Assembly: GCF_000003195.3 (NCBI RefSeq)
Contig: NC_012871.2
Location: 62,983,802-63,047,801, forward strand
Source of the DNA: Sorghum bicolor
Lineage: Eukaryota > Streptophyta > Magnoliopsida > Poales > Poaceae
Length of the DNA: 64,000 nucleotides
Reading direction: 5' to 3'
Shown: positions 31,120 to 42,716 of the stretch, one piece after another
How positions within the stretch are numbered: the first letter of the stretch is position 1
How the letters are laid out: each line of letters starts with the position of its first letter
Program-made: the position numbers and the translations under genes
Notes under the pieces: generated by a model
The model's database searches: none
The model's input: only the letters and a program-made list of their open reading frames with translations
Told to the model about the DNA's origin: nothing

Positions 31120-32760
31120 ATGGAGAGCAAGTTCTAGTAGACTAGGTGTATTGTCAATTGTCAAATACTGTTAACTACTCCGTACTCCATTGTTGAGTGA
31201 ATTGTTGAGTACCAGATAGTACTAGCAGTTGACCAGTTGTTGACGCGAAGTGGCTACAGTTGACAATGGCTAGACGTCACAGTACCGGTTAATTAACAGT
31301 TGATGCAAAGGTCACCCGCGTCAAAGACGATTGATTGGACTTTCGTAGCTGTGCTACGAACGACCTGAGAAGGCCAAGGACAATAGCCATACCAGCGTGT
31401 GTAGAGGAATGCACGCAGTTTCTGGCATCACATATCCATATCCCATCCCATTGATTCAAGTACAGAGTAGATCGCAACAGAACGCGAGTGTCCATCGCCC
31501 ATGTGGACAGGGTCACTGCAGGTTCGATGAGGTTTTAGAGCTTTCAAAACGATACTGCCATCCTCGATGAGGCTCAGGCCTGGTGCCTGGCTGGGAATAA
31601 GCACCTCTCGGTGCTCCTGGCAAGATGTTAACCTGCTAATCCTAGTTTTTCTGTAGGTTGCTGCTTGTGGTTAATTAGTTTCAATGTAAGTCATGGCTGC
31701 GAGATCTAGTAGTGATAGGCTATGTAACCAAGGCTGGCAATGGTTGTTACCGTAATTCCTGTAAGACTATTTGCTTCCTGCTCAATGAAATACGTGCCTC
31801 GGCGTGGTCTCAAAAAAAAAATCACTCTTTTTTAGAAAAAAAACAACAGTGGCATGGAAGTTTGCAGTACAAATGCCTCCTTGGCTGGAGAGGTGCGTGT
31901 TGGGATGACATTTGATAGTTTTCCAATTTTGACAAATTTTCTCTCCCAAAACCCTTTTGAATAAATAAGAAATATAGTTTAAAAAAACGTAAACTCTCTT
32001 TTGAAAAACTAACAACATGATATACAATTTTGAGAATGATTTTTTTGTAGTAATAAGGATAGGGCATGCACTAATTGAACAAGCACCACGTATGCACTCG
32101 CGCTAACATATAGGGGGGATATTTACGTTGCTGCAATACTCAAATAACTATGGATCATTGGTCTAGATGATTATTGTCACATATTACCTCCTCTAAGGTA
32201 ATAGGAGAACTACATACTTTATTGAGAAATAAGAAAGACAAAAAAACTAAATCATTAGGTAAGATATCTATCAGTTAGATCTAACATGCATGACATGGAT
32301 GTTATGAAATATTACAATTGCTGTTTTAGGGCCTTTTCCTTTTAAAAATACTTTAGTTATTTATTAATTACTTGCTTGTTGTATGTATTCTAAAAACTAA
32401 AAACTAAGATTTGTTTGAGATATTACCATGCATGGGGCAGCGCGGGAGTACCGTAGCAAGGTCCAACCATCTAAGCCCAAAATCATACAAAATAACTTAG
32501 CGTTTCTGTTAAACCATGATTACATCTTGGGCGACTTTTACATGATTATTACATCCAAGTCGCGTACAAGCTTCCGTGAAGGTATTTGATTAATTGAGTT
32601 ACCGGGCGCACATAAAAGCTCAAGATAATACAAATACAAACCATACAAAATAACTTCGTATTTATCTTAATTCATAGTAGGGATTAGAGAAAAGGAAATG
32701 AAAATAAATCAAATGAGAAAAAGAAAAAAACGTTAGAAACTGTACAGCCAATGACACATG
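31120..32760. other. Intergenic region with a probable LINE 3' tail
   Basis: No gene is supported. The stretch at about 31560-31820 ends CTCAATGAAATACGTGC, CTCGGCGTGGTC and then a run of nine A, the usual form of a grass LINE 3' end on the plus strand. The remainder is AT-rich and featureless to me. Confidence 0.45.
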
Positions 32761-32992
32761 TGAACAGTGACACCATTTAAAACAGTGGCACGATATGATG
32801 TGAGGATCCGAAGAGGCTCACCCGGTGCTCAGAGACGTACGCATAAGAAGGCCAGCAGCCCGCGACGTTTCCGTATCGCTGCCAAAGCATCCAAACTCCA
32901 AACCATTTGCACTCTGAACCCAGTCGAGAACACACGCTCACACCACCAGTCCAAAAGACGCCATTGGAGTTGGAGGCTACTGCCTTGCTGAG

Positions 32993-34590
32993 ATGGAGAA
33001 GCCGACGGCAGGAGAGAAGAGGGTGAAGCATTACTCCTCTGCTCAGAGCATTTTGCTCGTCGGCGACGGGGATTTCTCCTTCTCGCTGGCGCTGGCCACC
33101 GCGTTCGGTTCCGGCGCCAACCTCGTCGCCACGTCCCTGGACACCTATGGTTTGTTCGTTGATTGCTTATCATGTGTAGCTCGCCATCTTTTCTTTTTTA
33201 TTTTTGGTATTGTTTAGGTTACTCTGTTTTATCGTATTCATGATTAGAGTGACCTCTCTAGTGCTTTCCTATATGTTTTTACAACTTTTTTTTTAACGTG
33301 GATAAGGTTTTTACACCTTGTAACCCACTTTAGAGAAACTCATTTTACAATGGTGGAAAAATATGGGCCAGTACACTATGGAAAAAGAGCTCCCAACTTT
33401 ATTATACTTTTCAACAATTACTTTCCTGTCAAGGGAGATATAGGCAAAGCCACTAAAGCAATTTCTGTAGGATCCATTGTTGGGTGGGGTAGGGGGAGCT
33501 TTAATCTTCGTTCTATATTTTTTTTAAATAATCTTCGTTCTAATTTTGGCCCTTGACCCCTTCATCCGTATGCATTGAGTTCACATACCTAAGCTCATAA
33601 TAGTAATGCAGTATGTGAGATTTGATCATCATTAGTTGTATTCTTTTAATTTCTCTGCATTTGCTGTGGGTAAACATTTTTTTCAGGGGCTCTGAAGATC
33701 AAGTACCACCATGCAGAGTCAAATATAATGGAGCTGAAAAGATTGGGGGCTAGGGTTTTGCATGGCGTCGATGTGAAAACAATGAGGCTTCACACTGACC
33801 TGAAGAACAGACGCTTTGACCGAGTCGTCTTTAATTTTCCTCATGCAGGTTTCAGAGGAAGAGAGTATGAGGTGCACATGATCAAGTATGTTTGGCCCTT
33901 ATTTTTCTTCGTATTTGGACTGCTTGCATGATGATCTGTCTTATTTTTCCTACAAAAGAGTTGATTTGAAAACCTCTGCACATAAGTAATCAAGCAAATG
34001 GGCAAATGGCACTGGATATCATGAGTTCATGACTACAAATTGTTTTCTCTTTCAAATTTATTCTGTGTACTGTTGATCACTAAACTTGATATCCGAAACA
34101 AACCAGAGCGCTTGCTTACAGTAATTCCATAGACCTTAAACGAGAATTCATTGTACTTAGATAATATGATAAGCCAAAAATTTAAACCATGATCTTAGTT
34201 CGCACAAGGAACTTTGTGTCCCTATCACACTACGAACTTGTGTTTTTCCATATCAGATGATTTCTCAGTTATCGTACTAACTATCTCTGCTCTGTCACTA
34301 TGATCTGTAGTTCGCACAGGGAACTTGTTTCTAGTTTTTTCAGCAACGCGCGCCACCTGCTTGGGCGCCATGGCGAAGTCCATGTCAGCCATAAGACAGG
34401 ACACCCGTACGACAGCTGGGATCTTGGGGGCCTAGCTTCCGAATCCTCTCTTCTTCTGATCGAGAAAGTTGGTTTTCACAAAGAAGACTATCCTGGCTAC
34501 CACCAAAAGAAAGGAGATGGTGTAAATTGTAACAAGCCATTCAAACTAGATCCTTGCTGTACGTTCAAGTTCCAAATCTCAGAAGCATGA
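32993..34590 (+). CDS. Gene D: minimal BMT5-like (DUF2431) methyltransferase, 211 aa
   Basis: Exons are 32993-33149, 33687-33885 and 34311-34590, with phases identical to the other copies. It is essentially the bare domain. A 15-residue leader precedes ILLVGDGDFSFS (20-31), then SLDTY, RFDRVVFNFPHAG, GEVHVSHKTG and DYPGYHQKKGD. It stops (TGA) about 20 residues after the last conserved motif, at CCTFKFQISEA. The Pro-rich tail of genes A, B, C and E is absent, as is the acidic leader. Just past the stop, a GCACGTTCAAGTTCCAGAG segment repeats the coding sequence about 40 bp upstream, so a small duplication may have created the stop. A SAM-dependent RNA methyltransferase role is inferred from family; the core motifs are complete. 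Confidence 0.87.
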
Positions 34591-35315
34591 AATGTGTGCA
34601 CGTTCAAGTTCCAGAGTCCAGGAGACCAGGAATAATTATGTATGTACAGTAAGTACGTTAGATATATACCACCAAGCGTTTTGTGTAAAGGTATGGATGG
34701 CCACTTTTGTGTAGCAAAAACTGAAGTGCTGAACCCAGGATCAGTGTCAAGATGTAACCCTGAACAGCCGAGTCTTCTTTTGCAGTAGGACTGCCTTGTT
34801 TATTGTAATATCTAGTATTGTTTATAAAAAAGTCTACTTAAATCCTTTTAACTGTTATTGTTCGTTTACCTTTACCCTTTTATCTAGAAAACCAAATTAT
34901 TTTATATCCCCTTAAGTATTGAAAAAAATAAAAACCATCTAAACAATTCTTGGAAAGGTTTTGAAGATGATTTGCTGATGTCATATACTACATAGATGAC
35001 AACATGCATTATGAGTCGGGAAACAAAATAGGAAACAAGAATTGAGATGAAGCACACTAGAAATGCATGAAGGGCTCATTATTGCTTAATTATTGCAGAA
35101 TATGAAACTATTCATGTACTTGTACCAAAAAGAATATAATTCTAAATACACTTTTTATTAAAGTGTCTAAAGTTTGACCAAATGTATATAAAAAAGTTTT
35201 ATTTTTATGTTATTAAATATTTTCATAATTGTTTATATTGCCTCTAATCCATTTGTGATTTGAGGGTTTTTTTTTCTGTCCGTCACTGATCTTTACGTTA
35301 ACACCAGTGCATATG
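34591..35315. other. Spacer downstream of gene D
   Basis: AT-rich DNA. No gene, repeat or RNA feature is recognised apart from the duplicated fragment next to the gene D stop. Confidence 0.5.
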
Positions 35316-35980
35316 GGCCTTGTTTAGTTGTAAATTTTTTTGCAAAATGGACATTGTAGTATTTTCGTTTGTATTTCACTAATATTGTTCAATTATGGAC
35401 TAACTAAGCTCAAAAGAATCATCTCGCAAATTATAGATAAATTGTGTAATTAGTTCTTTTTTATCTATATTTAATACTTCATACATGTAAGATTTGATAT
35501 GATAGGAAATCTGAAAAAATTTACAAAATTTTTTTGGAACTAAACAAGGCCTTAGTTGCAATTTTTTTTTGCTAAATGGACAAGGTAGCATTTTGTTTGT
35601 ATTTGACAAATATTGTTCAATTGTAGACTAACTAGACTCAAAAGATTTGTCTCGCAAATTACAGGTAAAATATGTAATTATTTATTTTTTTATCTATATT
35701 TAATGTTCTGTTCTTGTATCGTAAGATTTGGTGTAACAGAGAATCTTGAAAAAATTGGTAAAATTTTGGAAAGTAAGACCTTATTTAGTTCCCAAAATTT
35801 TTTAAGATTTCCGGTCACATTGAATCTTGAGGCACATGCACAAAGTATTAAATATAGATAAAAAATGTACGAGACGAATCTTTTAAATCTAGTTAGTCTA
35901 TAATTAAATAATAATTGTTAAATAAAACTAAAAATACTACAATAACACAATTCAAAATTTTTCGCGACTAAACAAGGGCC
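35316..35980. mobile_element. Composite of three GGCCTTGTTTAG-type MITE units, outer TSD ATG
   Basis: The unit starts at 35316 are repeated near 35550 and 35775, with GAACTAAACAAGGCC and related junctions between them. The outermost ends are GGCCTTGTTTAGTTG and CTAAACAAGGGCC. ATG at 35313-35315 and 35981-35983 flanks the whole array, suggesting that it moved or was captured as one piece. Confidence 0.65.
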
Positions 35981-36191
35981 ATGATAATCTCGAGCGAGCG
36001 AACTTTGGGTCGTATCATGTCCTTTTTCTCGCGATGATGGGACCACATGTGTTCGTCGTGTGACTCGTGTCCGGAGCGGTTTCAAGGGAAGTCGTGTCGT
36101 TGGTCAGTGGATGCCACGCAACCATAACTCCGACAGACTCGAGTCCAATCACCGTACACTGTACTCTGCAGGCCACAGCCGCGCCGCGCGC

Positions 36192-39100
36192 ATGGCAGTG
36201 GGGGCGGCCTCGCCGGCGGCAGGGCACGCTGCACAGGCGATCGGCAGTAGGGACGGGTCAGGGGGTAAAGCGACGTCGGAGGTCGCGGAGAAGGAGGAAC
36301 CGCGGCCGGCGGAGCGAGTGCCGTTGCCAGGAATGGGGAGAGGGAACGGAGCGGGGCCAACGGATGGGGTACCAGCGGCGACCGCCGTGGAAGGAGAGGA
36401 GGAGGAGGAAGAGGAGGAGAAGTGGCTGAAGGATTACTCGTCGATGCACAGCATATTGACCGTCGGCGACGGGGACTTCTCCTTCTCGCTGGCGCTGGCC
36501 TCCAAGTTCGGCTCCGGAGCGTTGATGGTCGCGACGTCGCTCGACACGTATGGTTAGTTCCTTCCATCGCTCCCGCTTTCGCTTCCGGTGCGTAAAGGTG
36601 CCACCTTTGGCAAATATATGCAAATTTCCTTTGTCTTTTTTGCGCCTGTCTATGGAAACGAATGTCATAGGGCCTGTTTAGATTGGGGATAAAAATTTTT
36701 TGGGTGTCACATCGGATGTGTCGGAAGGATGTCGGAAGGGGTTTTTAGAAACTAATAAAAAAACAAATTACATAGCTCGTCAGGAAACTGCAAGACAAAT
36801 TTATTAAGCATAATTAATCTGTCATATACTGTAGCACTTAAGGCTAATCATGGAGTAACTAGGCTTAAAAGATTCGTCTCGTGATTCTCAACTAAACTGT
36901 GTAATTAGTTTATTTTTTTATCTACATTTAATGTTTCATGCATGTGTCCAAAGATTCGATGGATGGATGAAAAAATTTTTGGTGGGGAACTAAACAGGGC
37001 CTATAGATGAATGCACATGAGAATGCTGATCAGCGCGGAGCCAGGCAGGCAGCCACTACTGACCGGGCTCAGCTTCACTATACACCAATTAAACCTAGGC
37101 CTTGTTTAGTTGCCCAAAAATTTTACAAAATTTTTCAGATTCCCCGTCACATCGAATCTTTAGACATATGCATGAAGTATTAAATATAAATGAAAATAAA
37201 AACTAATAGCACAGTTTGGTCGTAATTGACGAGACGAATCTTTTGAGCCCTACTTAGTCTATAATTGGATAATATTTATCAAATACAAACGAAAGTGTCA
37301 CTATTCCTATTTTGCAAAAAAATTTTGGAAGTAAACAAGACCCTACTGGTTAATCTCCGATTTGTATAGCATTTCCTAAATTTAATAGGGGTCAGCTGAA
37401 CCCAACGAGTATATGTAGCTCCCTCATGTGCCAACTTGTGTTGGTTGAACAAGGATTTGTTGCATTTTGCTCTGTTGAGATGAAAGTTATCTTGCAATGA
37501 GTTCCCTTACATTGGGGTGATGGAAGATCTATTGCAGTTGCAACGTCATTTAGAATGATCCGGAAGTTGTTTTTCAAAAAGGAAGAAAGAAACAATGATC
37601 TGAAAGTAATTTGATACTGATAGATACATTGGATTTGTGGGTGCCTTGAATCTTATTCCAGTGTATTTCTTGATTCTTGGAAATAGGCTTCTTGCTACTC
37701 TGTTTCAGGACTTCACTCCAGTTAATTGGTAGTACTTAGTACGAAGAAAGTCCAGTGCATGATGTATTGTCTGTTCTCTCTTCTCAACCATGATCGGCCG
37801 TGCCAAATCTTTGGCACATGCCATGATCCAAAGTTGAGCACTTGAGCTTCATCCCTAATGAGCTGCAGTACCCTTTGATAGCTAGGTGGAGCCCTGTTAA
37901 AGACACAATTGTTCCAATGTTTCCAAATTGTCGAAGCCCCCAAGGTGATCAAGGAGTTCGACCAGCCCTTGTATCATTTGTCACCAATTTAATAACACCA
38001 GGCCACCAATACAAACAAAAAAGCGACCCCATTGTTTGTATTTTTCTTTGGGAAAATTGGTATCTTTCAATAGATTCTGTGTTCCCTAGTTGCTTCATTT
38101 ATTTTTTTTTAAAGAAACTGGCAGGAGCTCTGCCTTTCATTTTATATACAAGCACTCCTCTTAAGGAGGAAGTTTTAAGAGTACAGGGACAGCATTAGGA
38201 AAGAGAGGAAGCACAAATAATGGGGCAGCGCTCCCCTAGTTGCTTCATTCTAATTTTATTTTAGCATTGAGCCGACCTCTTACCAAAGCTCAAAGGAATA
38301 GTGTGATTTTGTGATCAGTAAATAGTTGTACTTGCCTATATTTCCTCTGCATTTCTTGTGATTATTCCTGTTGGCCATCTAATGTGTTTAGAAAGAGAAA
38401 CGAGTTCCTTTACATTCTGGTGATGGAAGAGTGCTAGTAAGATCTGGAAGTAAGTTGTAGATACATTGGATTTATGGGTCACTTTGAATCTTATTTCAGT
38501 GTATTTATTTATTTATTTGCAATAGGCTTCTGCTCTACTTGGAACGATCTTACTCAAGTTAACTGTGAGGAAAAATTCCAATTTGCATGATATATTGATT
38601 TCTAATTGCTAGAGATTATATCTTATGAAGGAACATACCCACTGAGCAAGGAATTTATATATTTTCAAGTTTCTCTGTACTTTTGCATAGTAGGAATCTG
38701 AGATAGTTAAGTATAATATATGTGCGTATTTTTTTGATTTGTGGCTCAAACATCCATTCAATTTTTTGGACTTTGGAGTAACTATCTGTTGCTTTCATAT
38801 CGTTTTTGTATCTTGTGGCACAAGATATTTACTTTAGTACGCTTGTCTCCCCAACTTATTATGTCAAGGACGATACAAGGACTGGTAAGGCCACAAAAGC
38901 AATTTCTTTATTACCCTAATTGGAAAAGAGAAATGAAGATAAACCACAGGGAACATTAACATTCAGCCAAAAGAACACTATTTTGGGTATCCAGTTAAAA
39001 GTCCTGATTTAACTCCATGTAACACCACTGTTTGTTTCTTTAGGAAAAGGTTATCCTTCAGTAGCTTCTATGTTTCCTAATTGTTTCATTCTATTTTTTT

Positions 39101-42100
39101 TAGCATTGACCTGACCTCTTACCTAAGCTTGATCATCTGTGTGATTCTGAGGTCAGCAATAGCTGAACATAACTATTTTTTTCTACATTTATTGTGGTCT
39201 ATTCTTCTTGCGCAGAGGTGTTGATAGGAAAATATAGGGACGCAGAGTCAAATACAACGAAGCTGAAAAGACTGGAAACCATGGTGTTGCATGGCATTGA
39301 TGTGAAAAGAATGAAATATCACACTGACCTGACAAGCAGACGGTTTGACCGGATTGTCTTTAATTTTCCTCATGCTGGTTTCAAAGGAAAAGAGGACGAC
39401 ATGCATTTGATCAAGTATGTGCATCATTTTATTGCGTTTTTAATTTAAAGTTGGACTAAATCCTGGAATTACAGTTGTTGCTAGTCTCAATGTACAAAGG
39501 TGTATCGTAGTTTGTCTTAGTCCTTCATTTTTTATTTTTTTATTTTTTATTTTTGGCTTAGTGAATTTCTGAAATCTTGAACTGCCTAGAAGTGGGGCTA
39601 TAGCATTATCTAAAAGGCCTTTTCGTTAATAAAACCTATCTGCTAATGAAAGTAGCATTGGACAGGTCATCAATGAAACCATTTCCTTTTTGAATCTTCT
39701 TTCTAGGACTGCTGATCACTACTGAAATTGTTTCTAGAAATTGACTATAAATCCTTATGTGCCTCCTGTTTTTCTTTTATTTTTGTTTTTTTTTCTTAAA
39801 AAAACTGCACTCTTGCGTAGAATGGTAGATTTGAGATTATAAGACTAAGTAATATATTATATTATCTAAAGCTGTGATTTAGTAGATGTTTTACCTGAAG
39901 AATAATGACCAGGACATTTTGCCAAAGATCTTATGATACAAAAAAAGGTTCCCATGTGCCAACCTCTGATGCAAGAACAATAAGCTAAGGCTCTCTCCAA
40001 TAAGAGACCCATTTGGGAACCCAAACCCAAAATAGGTCTCCAACACAATACTTATAGCCTCCAACAGAGTACCCATACAGAAGACCCATTTTAGGTATCA
40101 GGAGAGGCATAACCCAAATTTGGGTATCCTCTCTCCTTGAGACCTATTTGCAGAGAGTGTTGTCTTTTAGGTCTTGTTGTTGGCGAAGACTAAAAATAGG
40201 TATGAAACCTTTTACCTGTAGCGCTACCCAAAAGACAAATGGGTATTGTATTTTGGGTAACCATTGTTGGAGATAGTCTAAGAGCAGTATTATTCAGTGG
40301 CGGAGGAAAGGGGGGGCTGAGGGGGGCCTGGCACCCCCCAACCTTCCCATAACTCCCTTAATACACCTCATAGATTAGATGTTTAATTATCTAATTAGCT
40401 AGTTAATGATATTATCTGTACTAAAATTTTTATTCTTATTTCATATTAATCTCTAATAGTTTCTTATAAAAATAGAATCTAGATCTTTCTAATATTTTCT
40501 TCATATCTTTTATTTTTATTATTGCCTATCAAATATCAGTTTGTCCCCTACCACACACTCTAATTAGCTAGTTAATTGAAAATCAGCGTTTTCCTTGTTT
40601 AATCCTTCCGAATTGATCTCCAACAATGGGATCTATATTATTTAGCATTAGTCTTCATATTATCTTTCTTATCTCCTATGCTTCTATCATTATTCGTCTA
40701 AACTCTAAACGGTCATTTAGCCCGTTGTACTCAACTTTTAAACACTAACAATGGTATGGTGTTTCTGTTTAACCTTCTATTTAAATGACTATTTTACCTG
40801 TTTAAGTGATCATTTTGTCTAAGACTAAATGATATGTAACTGATTGTTTGTCATTTGATGTTAGGATCTAGTATTAATTAATTTTGCCCCCGTTTAACTA
40901 GTTTTTATTGTGATTCTTTTCCTAGGCAAAGAAATAGAATGATCAGGTGAAGGTTAGAGGCCTGAGACTAGTTAAATTTCTCTTTTATTTTTTTTAGTTT
41001 TTCTGCTTTTTTTGCATTGCAATGCAAACGTTTAATTTGGTGCTATGTACAACTTTGTCATGTAATATTTTGACACACATGATTGTTCTTGGTTTGCACG
41101 CCCCCCCCCCCCCCCCCCCCCCCCTTATGTTCAAATCCTGGCTCCGCCTCTGGCAGTATTGGTGGTTTTATAGTCATTTGTGTTTTATCCTTTTTTTCAG
41201 AACTTTATAGTAGTTTTTTGTTAGTTAATTCTATGTAGGGAGACTATACTAGAGTAATTATTGGAATGTTTTAGTTGAATGCTATCTATACATATTAAAA
41301 AGGTCAATACTTGTGACGAAAAAATATTACAATGGTAACTAAGTACTTAAAAGATGGTTTCTTACTGATTTTTTTCCTTCAAATTTAACAAGTTACATTC
41401 TTAATACTTATTTTGTTACTTATCTCCCTATTAATCATTTGCTCTTGACATTTAGATTGCATAAGAAACTACTGAGGGATTTTTTCAGCAATGCACGCCA
41501 CCTTCTTATGCCTTGTGGGGAAATCCATGTCAGACACAAGAGAGGAGGGCCATACGAAAGATGGGATCTTGAGCACTTAGCCTCTGAGTCTTCTCTTATT
41601 ATGTTTGCGAAGGAAAGTTTCCAAAAAGCAGACTATCCTGGTTATAACCAAAAGAGAGGAGATGGTGCAAGGTGTGACCAAGCATTCTATCTTGGTCCTT
41701 CTTGCACATTCAAGTTTCAAATAGGAGACTTGAAGAAACAGAAGAAACTGAGTGGAAACAATGCTGGTTCAACCTCATCCCTTGGAGGCAGCAATGCCCC
41801 TCCTTGCAATCTGGAAACATATACTAGGCCATTTCATTCATTTCCACTTGTTCAAGCATGGCCTTGGCTACATTTTACTCCACCAGCTAACACAGTTCGC
41901 ATGCCGATACCACTGCAGCCCTACATAGTTGCTCAGAGTCAACAGCCAGGTCTTTCACTAAACTTGGATGGCATTGTGAGGGCTCCTTTACATCAACTGC
42001 CAAGCTTCAGCATCCCAGGGCCATCGCCAAATGAGTTGTCTGTTCCAGGCAGCATTCCTCTGCCAACCTGCAGAATTGCACCTCCCAATCTCCTTGCACT

Positions 42101-42716
42101 CTTGAAGCAAGCTTGGTACCAGCAGGGAAGTATCGGTGGTCTGCCAGGACATGGACATCAACAGCCAAGCTTCATCATCCCAGGACCATTGCCGAATGAG
42201 TTGTCTACTCCAGGCGGCATTCCTCTACCAATCTGCAGAACCACATTTCCCGATCTCCTTGCACTCTTGAAGCAGCCTTGGTATCAGCAGAGAAGTATTG
42301 CTGGTCTGCCAGGACATGATGTCTTTTCTTACTTCGAATACCAAAGGCGTCTGCAGAGGGAGTGTGAAGTGTCGAGGAAAGCTATGATGCCTGGAGCAGC
42401 TGGCTTGAGCTATTCTTCTGCCTTCTTGGAACAACAACGCCAGGATTCTGTTCAGAGGCACGGAAGGTGTCTGCAGGGGCAGTCTGAAGTGCAGATGAAA
42501 GCTATGATACCTGGAGCAGCCGGCTTGAACTATTCTTCTGCCTTCTTGGAACAACAACGCCGGGATTCTGTTCATAGGCACGGAAGGTGTCTGCAGGGGC
42601 AGTCTGAAGTGCAGATGAAAGCTATGATGCCTGGAGCAGCCGGCTTGAGCTATTCTTCTGCCTTCTTGGAACAATGCAACAGGGAATCCGTTCAGAGGAG
42701 CGGCGGAACAAGATGA
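36192..42716 (+). CDS. Gene E: BMT5-like (DUF2431) methyltransferase with repeat-expanded tail, 606 aa
   Basis: Exons are 36192-36552, 39216-39414 and 41456-42716, with phases as in the other copies. A leader ending in nine Glu residues precedes VGDGDFSFS (91-99), SLDTY (116-120), RFDRIVFNFPHAG, GEIHVRHKRG (T to R in the usual HKTG) and DYPGYNQKRGD. The exon 3 tail is the longest of the family. A 55-codon unit (PSF-(S/I)-IPGP...LALLKQ-WYQQ) occurs twice from 41991 with a 165-bp period. A 40-codon unit (MPGAAGL-YSSAFLEQ) occurs three times from about 42349 with a 120-bp period. Exon 2 is more diverged (TTKLKRLETMV). The introns are enlarged to 2.66 kb and 2.04 kb by MITEs, a LINE fragment and a hAT-like insertion. 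ATG 36192 matches the GCGCGCATGGCAGTG context of gene A. Whether the tail is functional is unknown. Confidence 0.85.
36673..37002. mobile_element. MITE with GGGCCTGTTTAG ends, intron 1 of gene E
   Basis: About 330 bp between GGGCCTGTTTAGATTGGGG and GGGAACTAAACAGGGCC. It contains internal text related to the GGCCTTGTTTAG family (GATTCGTCTCGTG, CATGCATGTGTCCAAAG). Flanks are not an exact duplication. Confidence 0.7.
37098..37342. mobile_element. MITE with GGCCTTGTTTAGTT ends, TSD CTA, intron 1 of gene E
   Basis: 245 bp from GGCCTTGTTTAGTTGCCC to AGTAAACAAGACC, flanked by CTA at 37095-37097 and 37343-37345. Confidence 0.8.
37722..37990 (-). pseudogene. LINE polyprotein fragment in intron 1 of gene E
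   Basis: On the minus strand, a 76-residue open frame reads LGASTIWKHWNNCVFNRAPP. This is a conserved stretch found downstream of the zf-RVT domain in plant LINE polyproteins. It lies antisense in the intron and is otherwise degraded. Confidence 0.65.
39989..40278. mobile_element. Tourist-like MITE, TSD TAA, intron 2 of gene E
   Basis: 290 bp with imperfect ends GGCTCTCTCCAAT and GTTGGAGATAGTC, flanked by TAA at 39986-39988 and 40279-40281. Internal palindromic text repeats the motif AGACCCATTT / AAATGGGT. Confidence 0.7.
40292..41152. mobile_element. hAT-like non-autonomous element, 861 bp, TSD GCAGTATT
   Basis: An 8-bp direct repeat GCAGTATT at 40284-40291 and 41153-41160 flanks a segment with ends CAGTGGCGGAGG (40295) and CTCCGCCTCTG. 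Both the 8-bp duplication and the CAGTGGCGGA terminus fit hAT elements. It has no transposase. A run of 24 C lies at 41101-41124, and purine/pyrimidine-rich runs at the left end mirror it. It lies in intron 2 of gene E. Confidence 0.75.

Noticed and set aside
36082..36668. Minus-strand frames opposite gene E exon 1
   Set aside because: They are antisense shadows of the GC-rich exon, where the plus strand has the conserved VGDGDFSFS motif and correct splice phase.
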